This document shows positions 26,801 through 33,658 of a DNA stretch of 64,000 nt, piece by piece; position 1 is the stretch's first letter, and every line of letters starts with the position of its first letter. Origin of the DNA: Planctomycetota bacterium (GTDB lineage Bacteria > Planctomycetota > UBA1135 > GCA-002686595). Under the pieces are notes generated by a model. It did no database searches and was not told where the DNA came from. It saw only the letters and a list, made by a program, of their open reading frames with translations. Position numbers and translations under genes: made by a program. The stretch lies in contig JAEUHZ010000064.1 in assembly GCA_016795205.1 (NCBI GenBank), forward strand, positions 34,517 to 98,516. Direction: 5' to 3'.

Positions 26801-28486
26801 CCCGGCCTGCGCGACGAAGGCCACCTTCGAGGTGTTCGGGGATACGCGGATGTCGTCGTTGGCGGTCACGCACACGAGTGCGCTACAGCCGGCCGAGGCG
26901 TCGAAGACCCACAGCTTCGTGTTCGACGAGCTCAGGAGCGTGTCGAGCACGACCGTTTCGGTGACCGGGTGCGTCAGCGCGTACCAGACCCCGTTCGTGT
27001 ACGTGAAGTTCTGGGTTCCGGAGCCTGACGGCCCCGCGCAGGCCGGAGGCAGCGGCGATTCCGCCGTCGCGCCAGTGGTCGCACCGCTGACGGTCCCAGG
27101 GATCGTGAGCGGGAACGCGGCGCTGCAGGCGTCGTTCACGGGCGTGACCGCCAACGTGAGGCTGAAGCTCCCGCCAGCACCCGCGCCGCTCGCGACCCGC
27201 ACCAGGACGCTCTCGCCGCTCGCCAGCAGGCGGCTCACGCACGCTGCCGGCCCGCCGCAGGGCGCGCCGCCGCAATCGTCATTGCAGTCGAGCTCGGTGC
27301 CGCCACACGCGTCGTGGAGCGAGAGCACCGTGTCGCTCGCCGAGCCGCAGGTCGAGGCCGTGAGGTAGACCGGCCACGCGGCCGTGTAGCGGTACCAGAC
27401 GTCCTTCGAGAGGCCCGCGCCCAGGTCGCAAGTTGCGACGCCATCGTGCGTGGCGAAGGCCGTCGAGCCCGTCACGGTCCCAGACGAGAGCGGGATCGCC
27501 GCCGTGCACTCGTCGTTGGGTGGGGTCGCCGTGTTCGCCACGACCGTGAACTGATGCCACGTGACCGTGTACGGATTGCCCGCGGCGAGCTGGTTCGTGA
27601 TCGGCGTCGTGCCGCTGGAGTCCGTGATCGAGAAATCGAAGTCCTGCGCGGCCGTGGAGCTGGAGTTGCGCACGAGGCCCCCCCCGAAGTCGAGCAGGGC
27701 TCCGCTGACGAAGCGATCGTCGCTGGTCGCCGTCTGGTTGCTCGCGGTGTTCGACGTGCCGACGGCGACGTAGTAGGTCCCCGGCGTGAACGTGCGCGTG
27801 ATGCGCGACTGCAGGCTGGTCCCGGGGCTCTCGTCGTCGTTCAGGTACCCGGGGATCGGCACGAAGCTCGCGTCGTAGACGAAGATCTCCGTGTCGACGC
27901 TGGTCTGTCCGACCGTGGAGATCGTGATCGGGCCCTCGAGGAACGTCGTCGCGATCGAGGTCGGGGTGACGACGTCCGTGCCGAGCGTGGCGACGTAGGC
28001 GGCGGTCGTGGTGCTCGTTCCGGTGATGCGCCAGTAGAGCTCCTCCTCGGCGCCGAACCCGTACCAGACGTTCATGCGCGGCGGCGTCGTGGCCGTGCTC
28101 GTGGTCTGGATCGTGGTGTCGCTGGTCGGGTTCGGTGTGCCACCGACACCCACCGTGCCGCTCTGCGTGAGTCCACGGACCGTGCCCGTGTGCCCCGCGG
28201 TTCCGCCCGTGGTGATCGTCAGGCGATGCCGGTAGATGCCCGGTGGGAGCGGCGCCGTGCGGACGCGGAACGTGTCGGCGGTCGTCGACAGCGCGCTGCC
28301 CGCGGTCGTCGCTGAGCCTGTCGTGGTTCCGGTCAGGAAGTCTCCCGCGACGAGGCCCAGCGCGGGCGTCGCCTCGGACTTCGTGCCGTTGGGTTCGGCT
28401 TCGGGAAAGCTGGTCTGAGCGTGGGCGGAAACGGCGAGGACGGCCAGGGTCGACAGACCGCTGGCGGCGAGGAGGCGAGGCAGCAT
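20864..28486 (-). CDS. Giant secreted mosaic protein (HYR, lamin-tail, type-3-repeat-like and planctomycete C-terminal modules)
   Basis: A signal peptide (about 1-23, ending AHA) leads a 2540-residue protein. From about 30 to 720 and again in the middle it has repeated pre-peptidase-like beta domains that open with 'NDDC/NDEC..AIPL' and contain 'DT(V/I)LS.H..C'. HYR (hyalin) domains occur at about 730-815 and as a run of five at about 1855-2255 ('DTTPP.ITSC...'). A lamin-tail-like domain lies at about 815-895 ('RDYVELFNPSASPIVLDGW'). Asp-rich, calcium-binding-like repeats follow at about 2257-2382 ('DSDADGVVDCLDGCP', 'DGDGVPSCIDNCD'). The last 145 residues form a Cys/Gly-rich module that is shared with the gene at 55804-58485. 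It is probably displayed at or released from the cell surface; adhesion is an inference. No catalytic site is visible. CTGGAG lies before the ATG. Confidence 0.85.
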   Translation of the reverse strand: MLPRLLAASGLSTLAVLAVSAHAQTSFPEAEPNGTKSEATPALGLVAGDFLTGTTTGSATTAGSALSTTADTFRVRTAPLPPGIYRHRLTITTGGTAGHTGTVRGLTQSGTVGVGGTPNPTSDTTIQTTSTATTPPRMNVWYGFGAEEELYWRITGTSTTTAAYVATLGTDVVTPTSIATTFLEGPITISTVGQTSVDTEIFVYDASFVPIPGYLNDDESPGTSLQSRITRTFTPGTYYVAVGTSNTASNQTATSDDRFVSGALLDFGGGLVRNSSSTAAQDFDFSITDSSGTTPITNQLAAGNPYTVTWHQFTVVANTATPPNDECTAAIPLSSGTVTGSTAFATHDGVATCDLGAGLSKDVWYRYTAAWPVYLTASTCGSASDTVLSLHDACGGTELDCNDDCGGAPCGGPAACVSRLLASGESVLVRVASGAGAGGSFSLTLAVTPVNDACSAAFPLTIPGTVSGATTGATAESPLPPACAGPSGSGTQNFTYTNGVWYALTHPVTETVVLDTLLSSSNTKLWVFDASAGCSALVCVTANDDIRVSPNTSKVAFVAQAGTPYLVLVGPSSNATPVEFTLRASSAPTPANDDCSAAIPLAGLTGSLAGTTTGATASVSGSWPSCMPNYGYFDVWYAYTNTAACLQTLTVDTCGGYDSTVSFHSACQGPFSSNQIGGLCNDSGGSGCTPGARVSGFIDAGQTVYVRVGVGVGAAPGGDFTLRWTLADTTPPALQSCPQELVLDASYPAPAVLPDLRSLAQATDACGIATISQTPPPGTSLPLGDHAVTITFEDPSSNATDCHVLVTVRDPSAIIRISGLHASSQNYAPTMERDYVELFNPSASPIVLDGWSLQVQSGSTWLVHALTGTIAARSSFLVVCDGPLVSPGQALPLPAADDLAVLDLPEVGDVALALSTTPLPTNPTSSPLLVDWVSYGAAASDAPELRSGTSLWRRECGDRDGFYSGDEFFAFFFPSPRNAALGPVGGLSGAGTCFPQIAPQGGGTRLLLSPFACADAAARYGVVASVDLTPVGGAPGTPIRDDGTGGDDVAGDGIYTCVIPIDGATAVGPRHLRVDLVDGPLHGSLWMPLHVAAASTPANDDAAGAIEIAGPYGLGAQITGDFTGAHRESNAILRTPSAGIPFVGPTNTAMGGGTLISSVSPSDAMRRGLWYRVTGTGTTLRASTCPTAGDLDTVLLVLCGTADNLLVVAAADDAGPGCAGLAASVAWCTELGRTYYVWVAPWLGGASTDSFVLEISDLGAPCTTALPCPTCPASYPPAAYRELEPAFGPAMNAGCANQTLQPLELLPVDITTRTFLGQALHNHNIRSVDWLAFTSPTTGTFDFTLAAQFPVSVIVNQLASGSACPIATFLNAGPAGPCGPITASIPVEFGVRYVLQVSSVDFPTPGSSRVGGLLPGGSSSQYRIDYTVNGLPGNDLCFSPLTLRPGELTPAWTIGATPDGVFSSCGTVDGNDVWFAVAGIAGHDLNVSTCGAGIDTVVSIHEFCGNWEYACNDDCGGTPCGGPASCATARFDYDGQVLYIRVEDKGVPGLFEILAAIEPPAPPANDACQDALAITCPTTILGRTVGATFDGPLPTCLGPGGSEIDSSNEVVSAGVWYVVTPAVSGSLEVEVLPLDFYNPRVTVFRGACGSLVCTTANDNADILFNDGRARIGWAATGGETYRILVHAAPSESGNYQLALRCNPTPANDDCPSPQPLSGPSGSAAGTTLGATGAPSLLWSNQLASCAPLATHEDVWFAWTAPCAGTVTFATCGATDTVLSAHSACPTTSASNQRAPFGSSCNDQGGAACSPGSRITLVVQTGETLLLRVATSGFARMLDFPGGPFTLTWSLTDTVAPTLTSCAPPQSAPAGAGCLAAVPDFTSLVVASDDCGAISVTQVPAPGTLVGTPGTDVVLTVLDAAGNPATCITNFVVLDTTPPAITSCAPAQSAPAGAGCLAAVPDLTGLVVASDECGTVSVTQVPAPGTLVGAGTVEVVLTVTDTAGNPATCSTTFSVLDTTPPEITSCAPAQSAPAGAGCSAAVPDLTGLVVASDECGTVSVTQVPAPGTLVGAGTIEVVLTVTDAAGNPATCSTTFSVLDTTPPEITCPAPLALSAGPGCLAALPDLTSSVGVIDCGPVTLSQSPAAGTLLGLGGTIVTLTALDASGNSSACEVLVDVADVTPPEVTACATRLTIPADTRCQSELPDLRAGVAATDTCSSVTIEQNPPPGAILGLGATLVVLTITDEASNVATCSVWVTTASPDSDADGVVDCLDGCPADPLKTDPGACGCGVSEDDPDGDGVPSCIDNCDALANPTQDDGDADGVGDACDNCPAIPNADQADCDLDGLGDLCAIAAGAPDCNLNGIPDGCDVAGLASPDANANGIPDECEILGGTPFCFGESACPCGNDGPPGSGAGCVNSTGAGARLTGSGLTSLSADGLALDVVGLPPAGFATFFQASLAIDVPFGDGRRCANGTIVRLATKPHAGSSSYPALTEAPVSVRGQLVGPGVQNYQVWYRNPAGPCGTGWNLSNALSVIWIP
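22173..22910 (-). repeat. Three tandem 246-bp repeats encoding HYR domains
   Basis: The boundary sequence GTGATCTCGGGCGGCGTCGT recurs at 22173 and 22419, in altered form at 22665, and the next unit begins at 22911, each exactly 246 bp (82 codons) apart. The 22173 and 22419 units are nearly identical; the third is more diverged. They encode consecutive 82-residue HYR domains in the giant secreted protein. The near-identity points to recent duplication or gene conversion. Confidence 0.85.
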
Positions 28487-28821
28487 GAAGCGAGTCTCCA
28501 GCCGCAGGAGCCACGGGAATGGTCCTGCGGGAGGGGGGGCAGGGAACGGGAATGGAGAGGGGAGGCTCTCTGCTCAGAACGTAGCAGGGCTGCTCCCATC
28601 CGGGGAGGCCTCGCGTTCGAGACACTTCGTCGACGACATCGAACGAGCCGCCTGCCCAACGCGCCGCGAGCCGCGCGGCGCACGGGGCCGATCCGTGGAG
28701 GAGAGTCGCTCGCGGTGGCCGCGCGCGGAGTCGATGCGCAGCGACCCGCAACTCGACACGTCTCATTCCGAGGCGCGGGTCTGGTTTCGCGTTGCGGTGC
28801 GCTGGGTTACCGTCCGCGCCC
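28487..28821. other. Divergent intergenic region (335 bp)
   Basis: No gene is seen here. On the giant-protein side it holds an 8-bp perfect hairpin (arms 28502-28509 and 28523-28530) and two copies of ACGGGAATGG at 28513-28522 and 28546-28555, 33 bp apart. On the other side TTACCG/TACCGT precedes the transporter start by about 10 nt. Confidence 0.5.
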
Positions 28822-30615
28822 ATGGAGCGCCGCACCGCCTGGCTCGCGTTCTTTCGGGCAGCGATCGGGGTGCTGACCGTGTTCGCGGTCGCGGGGCTCG
28901 TGGTCGAGTTCGGCGTGCCGCTCGAGCCCTGGGCGCGGGGCCTGATCCGCGGGGGACAGCTCGTGCTCGTCGGGCTCTTCGCACTGCACGCGGCCCTGGC
29001 CCTGGCCTGGGCCCGGGATCGCCGCGCGCACCTGCGCCGTTCCTGGCTGGAGGTCGCGCTCCTGGTCCTGATCCTGGTCGACATCGGGATCGGCCTGGCG
29101 CTGACGCGGCGTGGCCCCTTGGCGGGTGCCTGGTTCGTCGGCGTGCAGGTCTATCTGCTCGCGCGCCTCGTCCTCTCTGTGGCGCACGTCCAAGAGGCGC
29201 TCTCGCGCCGCGCGCTGCGGCCGGCGTTGTGGCTGTTCTCCCTCTACGTCGGCGCGGCCTTCGCGGGCGCGTGCTTGCTGCTCCTGCCGCTGGCGCGAGC
29301 CGCGGACACGACGCCATTCTCGTTCACGGACGCGTTCTTCACGGCGGCCAGCGCGGTCTCCGTCACCGGCCTGTCCGTGCGCGATGTCGGCTCCGAGCTC
29401 TCCTTCCGCGGCCAGGTGCTGCTGCTCGCGCTGATCCAACTCGGCGGGCTGGGGCTCGTCATCCTGGCCTGCGCGGCGGGCTTCGCCGAGCGGGGTCGCC
29501 TCTCGCTCAAGGAGTCGCGCCTCCTGGCCGAAGCCGTGGGGCTCACGGATCCGGGCCGGCTGCGGCGCTTCCTCGGGTTCGCGATCGTCTTCACGCTGGC
29601 CGTGGAGGCCGTGGGCGCTGCAGCGCTGTGGCTCGCCGTGGACGGCCGCGACCTCGAGGGCCACGACCGGGCCTGGTGGAGCGTGTTCCACGCCGTGTCC
29701 GCCTTCTGCAACGCGGGCTTCATGCTGTCCCCCGCGAGCCTGGCCGCGTTCTCGGGCGACGTGGCGGTGCTGGCCACGTTCGGCGTGCTGATCGTCCTGG
29801 GCGGGCTGGGCTTCGCCGTGCACATGGACTTGCTGGCGCTGCGCCCGCTGTCCGTGGCGACGCTGCGCTGGCTGCGCTGGAGGCTCTCGGAGTCCGCGTT
29901 CTGGCCCTGGCGACACGCCGTGTTCCAGGGCGCGGCGCCGCCGCGGCTTTCGCTCTCGACGAAGCTCGTGCTGGCCACCAGCGCCGTGCTGATCGCCATC
30001 GGAACCCTGGCGTTCCTGCTGGCCGAGCGACGCGGCGTGCTGGCCGGAGCCAGCGCCGGCGAGCAGTGGCTGTGCGCCCTGTTCGCCTCGGTCTCGGCGC
30101 GCACCGCCGGGTTCCAGACGGTCGATCTGGCGCCGCTCACCGGCCCGGCGATCCTGGCCACGATCCTGCTCATGGCCGTGGGCGCCTCGCCCCTGTCGAC
30201 GGGCGGCGGGGTCAAGACCTCGACGCTGGCCGTGGCGGCCTTGACCCTGCGCGCCATGACGCGCGACCGGACCGAGGTCGAGGCCTTCGGGCGCTCGATC
30301 CCGCGCCAGGTCGTGAACGCCTGCGTGGCGATCACGGCGCTCTACGGGCTGGCGGTGCTGGCCGTCACGACCGCGCTGCTCGCGACGCAGGACGCGCTCG
30401 CGTTCGAGGAAGCCGTGTTCGAGAGCGTGTCGGCGCTCTCGACCGTGGGGCTGTCCCTGGATGCCACGGCACGCCTCGACGACGCGGGGCGCTGGATCGT
30501 CGCCGGGGCCATGCTGATCGGTCGGATCGGGCCGCTGGCCTGCCTGTGGACCTTCGTCTCGCGCGGTCGCGCCTTGCGCTACCGCTATCCGGAAGAGAAC
30601 GTGATCGTCTCGTGA
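28822..30615 (+). CDS. Trk/Ktr/HKT-family potassium uptake membrane subunit with an N-terminal four-helix extension
   Basis: The C-terminal 460 residues have the four M1-P-M2 repeats of TrkH/KtrB transporters. Each has a selectivity-filter Gly: 'SAVSVTGLS' (about 177-185), 'SAFCNAGFM' (about 293), 'SARTAGFQT' (about 424) and 'SALSTVGLS' (about 538). The intramembrane gate region after repeat 3 has the Gly/Ser-rich 'GASPLSTGGGVKTST'. The protein moves K+ inward, gated by a cytoplasmic nucleotide-binding ring. Ahead of the Trk fold are about 135 residues with four more hydrophobic helices, so at 597 aa it is longer than KtrB (about 450) or TrkH (about 480). The gating-subunit gene follows 10 bp downstream. 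The ATG at 28822 precedes the first helix; the better in-frame upstream starts add only 10 residues. Confidence 0.9.
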   Translation: MERRTAWLAFFRAAIGVLTVFAVAGLVVEFGVPLEPWARGLIRGGQLVLVGLFALHAALALAWARDRRAHLRRSWLEVALLVLILVDIGIGLALTRRGPLAGAWFVGVQVYLLARLVLSVAHVQEALSRRALRPALWLFSLYVGAAFAGACLLLLPLARAADTTPFSFTDAFFTAASAVSVTGLSVRDVGSELSFRGQVLLLALIQLGGLGLVILACAAGFAERGRLSLKESRLLAEAVGLTDPGRLRRFLGFAIVFTLAVEAVGAAALWLAVDGRDLEGHDRAWWSVFHAVSAFCNAGFMLSPASLAAFSGDVAVLATFGVLIVLGGLGFAVHMDLLALRPLSVATLRWLRWRLSESAFWPWRHAVFQGAAPPRLSLSTKLVLATSAVLIAIGTLAFLLAERRGVLAGASAGEQWLCALFASVSARTAGFQTVDLAPLTGPAILATILLMAVGASPLSTGGGVKTSTLAVAALTLRAMTRDRTEVEAFGRSIPRQVVNACVAITALYGLAVLAVTTALLATQDALAFEEAVFESVSALSTVGLSLDATARLDDAGRWIVAGAMLIGRIGPLACLWTFVSRGRALRYRYPEENVIVS

Positions 30616-30625
30616 AGGAGCCCGC

Positions 30626-31030
30626 GTGAAGGTCGCCGTGGTCGGTCTGGGCCTGTTCGGGCGCGCGCTGGCCGTCGATCTGGCGCGCGCCGGCGCCGAA
30701 GTCGTGGCCGTCGACACGGACCAGGAGCTGATCGATGGTGTGCGCGACGACGTGGCCCTGGCCGTGTGCCTGGACGCGACGGACGAGCGCGAGCTGCGCG
30801 CGCAGGGCATCGACAAGGTCGACGTGCTCGTGGCCTCGATCGGGAACGACTTCGAGGCCAACCAGCTCCTGGTCGTCCTGGCGCGCGAGCTGGGCATCCC
30901 CAAGGTCGTGGCCCGCGCGCCGTCCGCGAACCACGCGCGCATCCTGAAGCTGCTCGGGGCGCACGAGGTCGTGCTCCCCGAGATCGAGGTCGCGGAGCGG
31001 ACCGCGCGCGCCTTGCTGTCAGGGGCCTGA
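30626..31030 (+). CDS. Minimal TrkA/KtrA-type NAD-binding (RCK_N) subunit
   Basis: This 134-residue protein is a single Rossmann-fold RCK_N domain. It has the dinucleotide loop GLGLFG (about 7-12), the acidic residue after strand 2 ('VAVDTD', about 28-33) and 'VASIGNDFEANQLL'. Together with the membrane subunit just upstream it forms a Ktr-type K+ uptake system, in which NAD(H) or ATP/ADP binding opens the channel. KtrA proteins normally have about 220 residues with a C-terminal RCK_C ligand domain; that domain is absent here, and the protein stops after 'EIEVAERTARALLSGA'. It overlaps the convergent lipoprotein gene by 12 bp. Confidence 0.88.
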   Translation: MKVAVVGLGLFGRALAVDLARAGAEVVAVDTDQELIDGVRDDVALAVCLDATDERELRAQGIDKVDVLVASIGNDFEANQLLVVLARELGIPKVVARAPSANHARILKLLGAHEVVLPEIEVAERTARALLSGA

Positions 31031-33496
31031 GGCGGAGAGCCGCTGCGCCAAGGCCAGGAGCGCCACGCGGTTCCCGAGGTTCCACAGGCCCTGCGCCTGG
31101 AGGCCCGCGAGCAGCTCCGCGCCGCCCAGGAGTTCCTCGGCGCGCGCCAGGTAGAGCGGCACGGGCTCCAGCTCGTAGGCGTAGGCCAACGAGCACCAAC
31201 ACTGCCAACCGTCGCCCCCGTCCGCCGTGCCATCGGCAGGCGGCGGGCCGCAGAAGGGCGGGTGGGACGCGTCGAGGTCGCCCACCGCCAGCTTGCTCCA
31301 CGGGGCGTGGTGCGCCGTGCTCCAACCCGGCGGCGTGGCCATCGCGCGGAACGAGGCGCGCAGCACGCGCCGCAGCGCGGCTTGGCGGGCCGGATCGGTG
31401 CCGTCCAGGACGCTCCTCTGCACGCCGACCAGCGCGTGCTCGGTGATCGCCTGCTCGATGGACTGGCGCGCGCGGTACTGGCCGCCGAAGAGCTGCTCGT
31501 AGACGGTGGCCTGCACGAACCCGCTGCAGGCCGACTGCCCGACGTCCACGACGTCGACGACCCGCCGGAACCAGGGACGCGCGCGCAGTCGCCAGTCCTC
31601 GTCGGCCAGGGCGTGCCAGGCGGTGACGGCGTCCAGTCCCCAGGCTTCGAGTCGCCCGAACACGAAGCCCTGTCGCGGGTGGGCCGCGACGTAGTGCTCG
31701 TCCGCGCCGAGGCCGGTGGGGATGTAGTGATCCCAGGCCGAGTTCGGCAGCTCGTTGTACGACATGCGGAACAGCGCGGCGTGCAACGCCAGCGCCTCCT
31801 TGGCCAGCGTGTCGTTGCCGATCCAGGCCAGCGCCTTGGCTGGCGCCGTGTAGCGCACGAGGTGCTCGAGGTCGATCGGCTGGTGTGCCAGGAGATCGGC
31901 CTCGTAGAGCGGCGCGCGCCCCTGCGCTTGCACGGCGTCCACCTGGAAGCGCGGCGCGGTCGTGAACCCGAACGGGTCCGCGGCCCACAGGATCGGCGTC
32001 AGGAAGCACCACACCTGGAGGTACGTGCCGTTCGGTCCGGTCGCCGTCCAGCGCGTGTACTCGGCCGGCGCGCCGCCCTCGTCGTAGAGCGCCACGGGCT
32101 GGCGGTCCGTCGCCATGCGATGCCGCATGGCGAGCAGGCGGTAGCCTGCGTTGGAGGCCGCCTCCAAGGTCTCGACCCCGGCATACAGGTCGATCTCGTC
32201 GCCGCCCGCCATCCCGCCGTGCTGGATGCCCCAGGGGTGTGCCCAGCCCAGGGCCGGGGAGAGCAGCGGGTAGCCCGGCGCCGATCCGGTGCGGAGTGCT
32301 GCGGCCACGAAGGCGTAACGGGATTCGAGCTGCGCGGCGATCAGCCCCGGCGACAGATGGTCGAGGCGCGGCAACACCTGGCGCTGCGGGAAGTAGGCCG
32401 CGGTCGCCGGGTTCCACCAGGAGTGGAGCGCGCCTCCCTGCGCGTTCGTCCCGCGCCGCGCGAAGCCCAGGTTCTGGTCGCGCGCGTAGTCGATGGCCTT
32501 GGCGGCGTCGGCCTGGTGCGCGAGCACGAGCCGCCGCACGGTCTGCGCCTGGATCGGGAACAGGTGCAGACGTCCGCCCGCCAGCCGCTCGACGAGCGGT
32601 ACGCGCGTCGACGCGGGTGTCGCGACCGGATCGCCCATCGCCGAGTCCGGTGCGTCGGCCCAGGCAGACCAGCCCGCGGGGAGCCACAGGTCGAGGCTCT
32701 CGAAGTAGATCGGCCCGACCGGATCCTCGGCGGTCGTCGCGGGGTCGCGGCCCGTGTGGCCGTTGTGGAGCAGGAGGTCGAGCGAGACGACGGGCTCGCC
32801 GCGCCAGGCGCGGAAGATGGCGTGCACGCCCATGAGGTGCGGCAACGTGCCTTGCGGGCCGGGGACCGTGGCCAAGGGCGTCAAGGTCGTGACGCTGCGC
32901 CATTCTCGGCAGGCCGTGCCATCGCGCAGCGTGCGCGTCTCGATCTCCGGCGCGCGCAGCAGCGCCTCGTACTCGTGACCGAAGACGTCACGGGCGGTCA
33001 GTCGCAGGCGCGCGGCGGGGCGCAAGACCTCCTCGACGGCGGGGTGCGCGGCGAAGGCCGGCGGCTGGTGTGGTGCGGACACGACGGCGTACTCGATCCG
33101 CGCGCCGGGCGCGGCCTGCGCCGGGGCGCGCACGCGCGCCAGGACCTCGACGACCGAGGCCCCGTCGCTGGCGTCGGGATGGCGCGCGACGACCTCGACC
33201 TGCGTGGGCACGAGCAGGCCGCCGGCGTCGCGCACGGCGAACGGGGACAGGCGGTCGTCACGCGGGAACGTCCCGGGCGGGACAGGCAGCGTGCCGCGCA
33301 CAACGAACTCCGCGGAGGCGGGCGCCGCCAACGCCAGGCGGCCGACCTCCGGCGCGGCGCTCGACTGCGTCAGGCTGCCGGGAGCGACAGCCGTCGGACC
33401 CGGCGCGCAACTCGCGACCCAGCAGGCGGCGATGAGCGCGGGCCCGAGCGCCGCGCGAACACGCTCGGCGCACGGGCGCGCACAGGTGCGGAGCAC
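31019..33496 (-). CDS. Large lipoprotein, paralogue 1 (possible exo-rhamnogalacturonan-lyase-like architecture)
   Basis: A lipoprotein signal peptide ends at a lipobox (WVAS-Cys). The 825-residue protein then has a beta-rich N-terminal region whose strand pattern 'FVVRGTLPVPPG' ... 'GGLLVPTQVEVVARHPDASDGASVVEVLARV' resembles the RIFT-barrel domain that opens YetA/PL26 exo-rhamnogalacturonan lyases. A middle beta domain and a helical, toroid-like C-terminal half follow ('EAWGLDAVTAWHAL', 'QSACSGFVQAT', 'QYRARQSIEQAI'). The same architecture and many identical motifs occur in the next gene. The GTG at 33496 is chosen because GAGGT lies 8 nt upstream and it gives a proper signal peptide; a GTG at 33580 would add 28 residues. 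The lyase relationship is an inference from fold-level likeness only; no catalytic residue is assigned. Confidence 0.6.
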   Translation of the reverse strand: MLRTCARPCAERVRAALGPALIAACWVASCAPGPTAVAPGSLTQSSAAPEVGRLALAAPASAEFVVRGTLPVPPGTFPRDDRLSPFAVRDAGGLLVPTQVEVVARHPDASDGASVVEVLARVRAPAQAAPGARIEYAVVSAPHQPPAFAAHPAVEEVLRPAARLRLTARDVFGHEYEALLRAPEIETRTLRDGTACREWRSVTTLTPLATVPGPQGTLPHLMGVHAIFRAWRGEPVVSLDLLLHNGHTGRDPATTAEDPVGPIYFESLDLWLPAGWSAWADAPDSAMGDPVATPASTRVPLVERLAGGRLHLFPIQAQTVRRLVLAHQADAAKAIDYARDQNLGFARRGTNAQGGALHSWWNPATAAYFPQRQVLPRLDHLSPGLIAAQLESRYAFVAAALRTGSAPGYPLLSPALGWAHPWGIQHGGMAGGDEIDLYAGVETLEAASNAGYRLLAMRHRMATDRQPVALYDEGGAPAEYTRWTATGPNGTYLQVWCFLTPILWAADPFGFTTAPRFQVDAVQAQGRAPLYEADLLAHQPIDLEHLVRYTAPAKALAWIGNDTLAKEALALHAALFRMSYNELPNSAWDHYIPTGLGADEHYVAAHPRQGFVFGRLEAWGLDAVTAWHALADEDWRLRARPWFRRVVDVVDVGQSACSGFVQATVYEQLFGGQYRARQSIEQAITEHALVGVQRSVLDGTDPARQAALRRVLRASFRAMATPPGWSTAHHAPWSKLAVGDLDASHPPFCGPPPADGTADGGDGWQCWCSLAYAYELEPVPLYLARAEELLGGAELLAGLQAQGLWNLGNRVALLALAQRLSASGP

Positions 33497-33504
33497 GATG
33501 GATG

Positions 33505-33509
33505 ACCTC
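33505..33509 (-). promoter_or_regulatory. Shine-Dalgarno GAGGT that decides the GTG start at 33496
   Basis: GAGGT on the minus strand lies 8 nt upstream of the GTG at 33496, which begins the lipoprotein signal peptide. Confidence 0.55.
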
Positions 33510-33658
33510 GGTCGGAGACGCGCCGCGCGTGGCGCGGCGCCGGTGCCTCCCGCGAGGGTCTGCCCGTGACGACGCGTCACTCCCCGGAGAGGGGCGCGAG
33601 CTTACTGGGCAGATTAGGAAACCGCAATCTGGTCCCGGCGGGGCCTGCGGCCCGGTCC

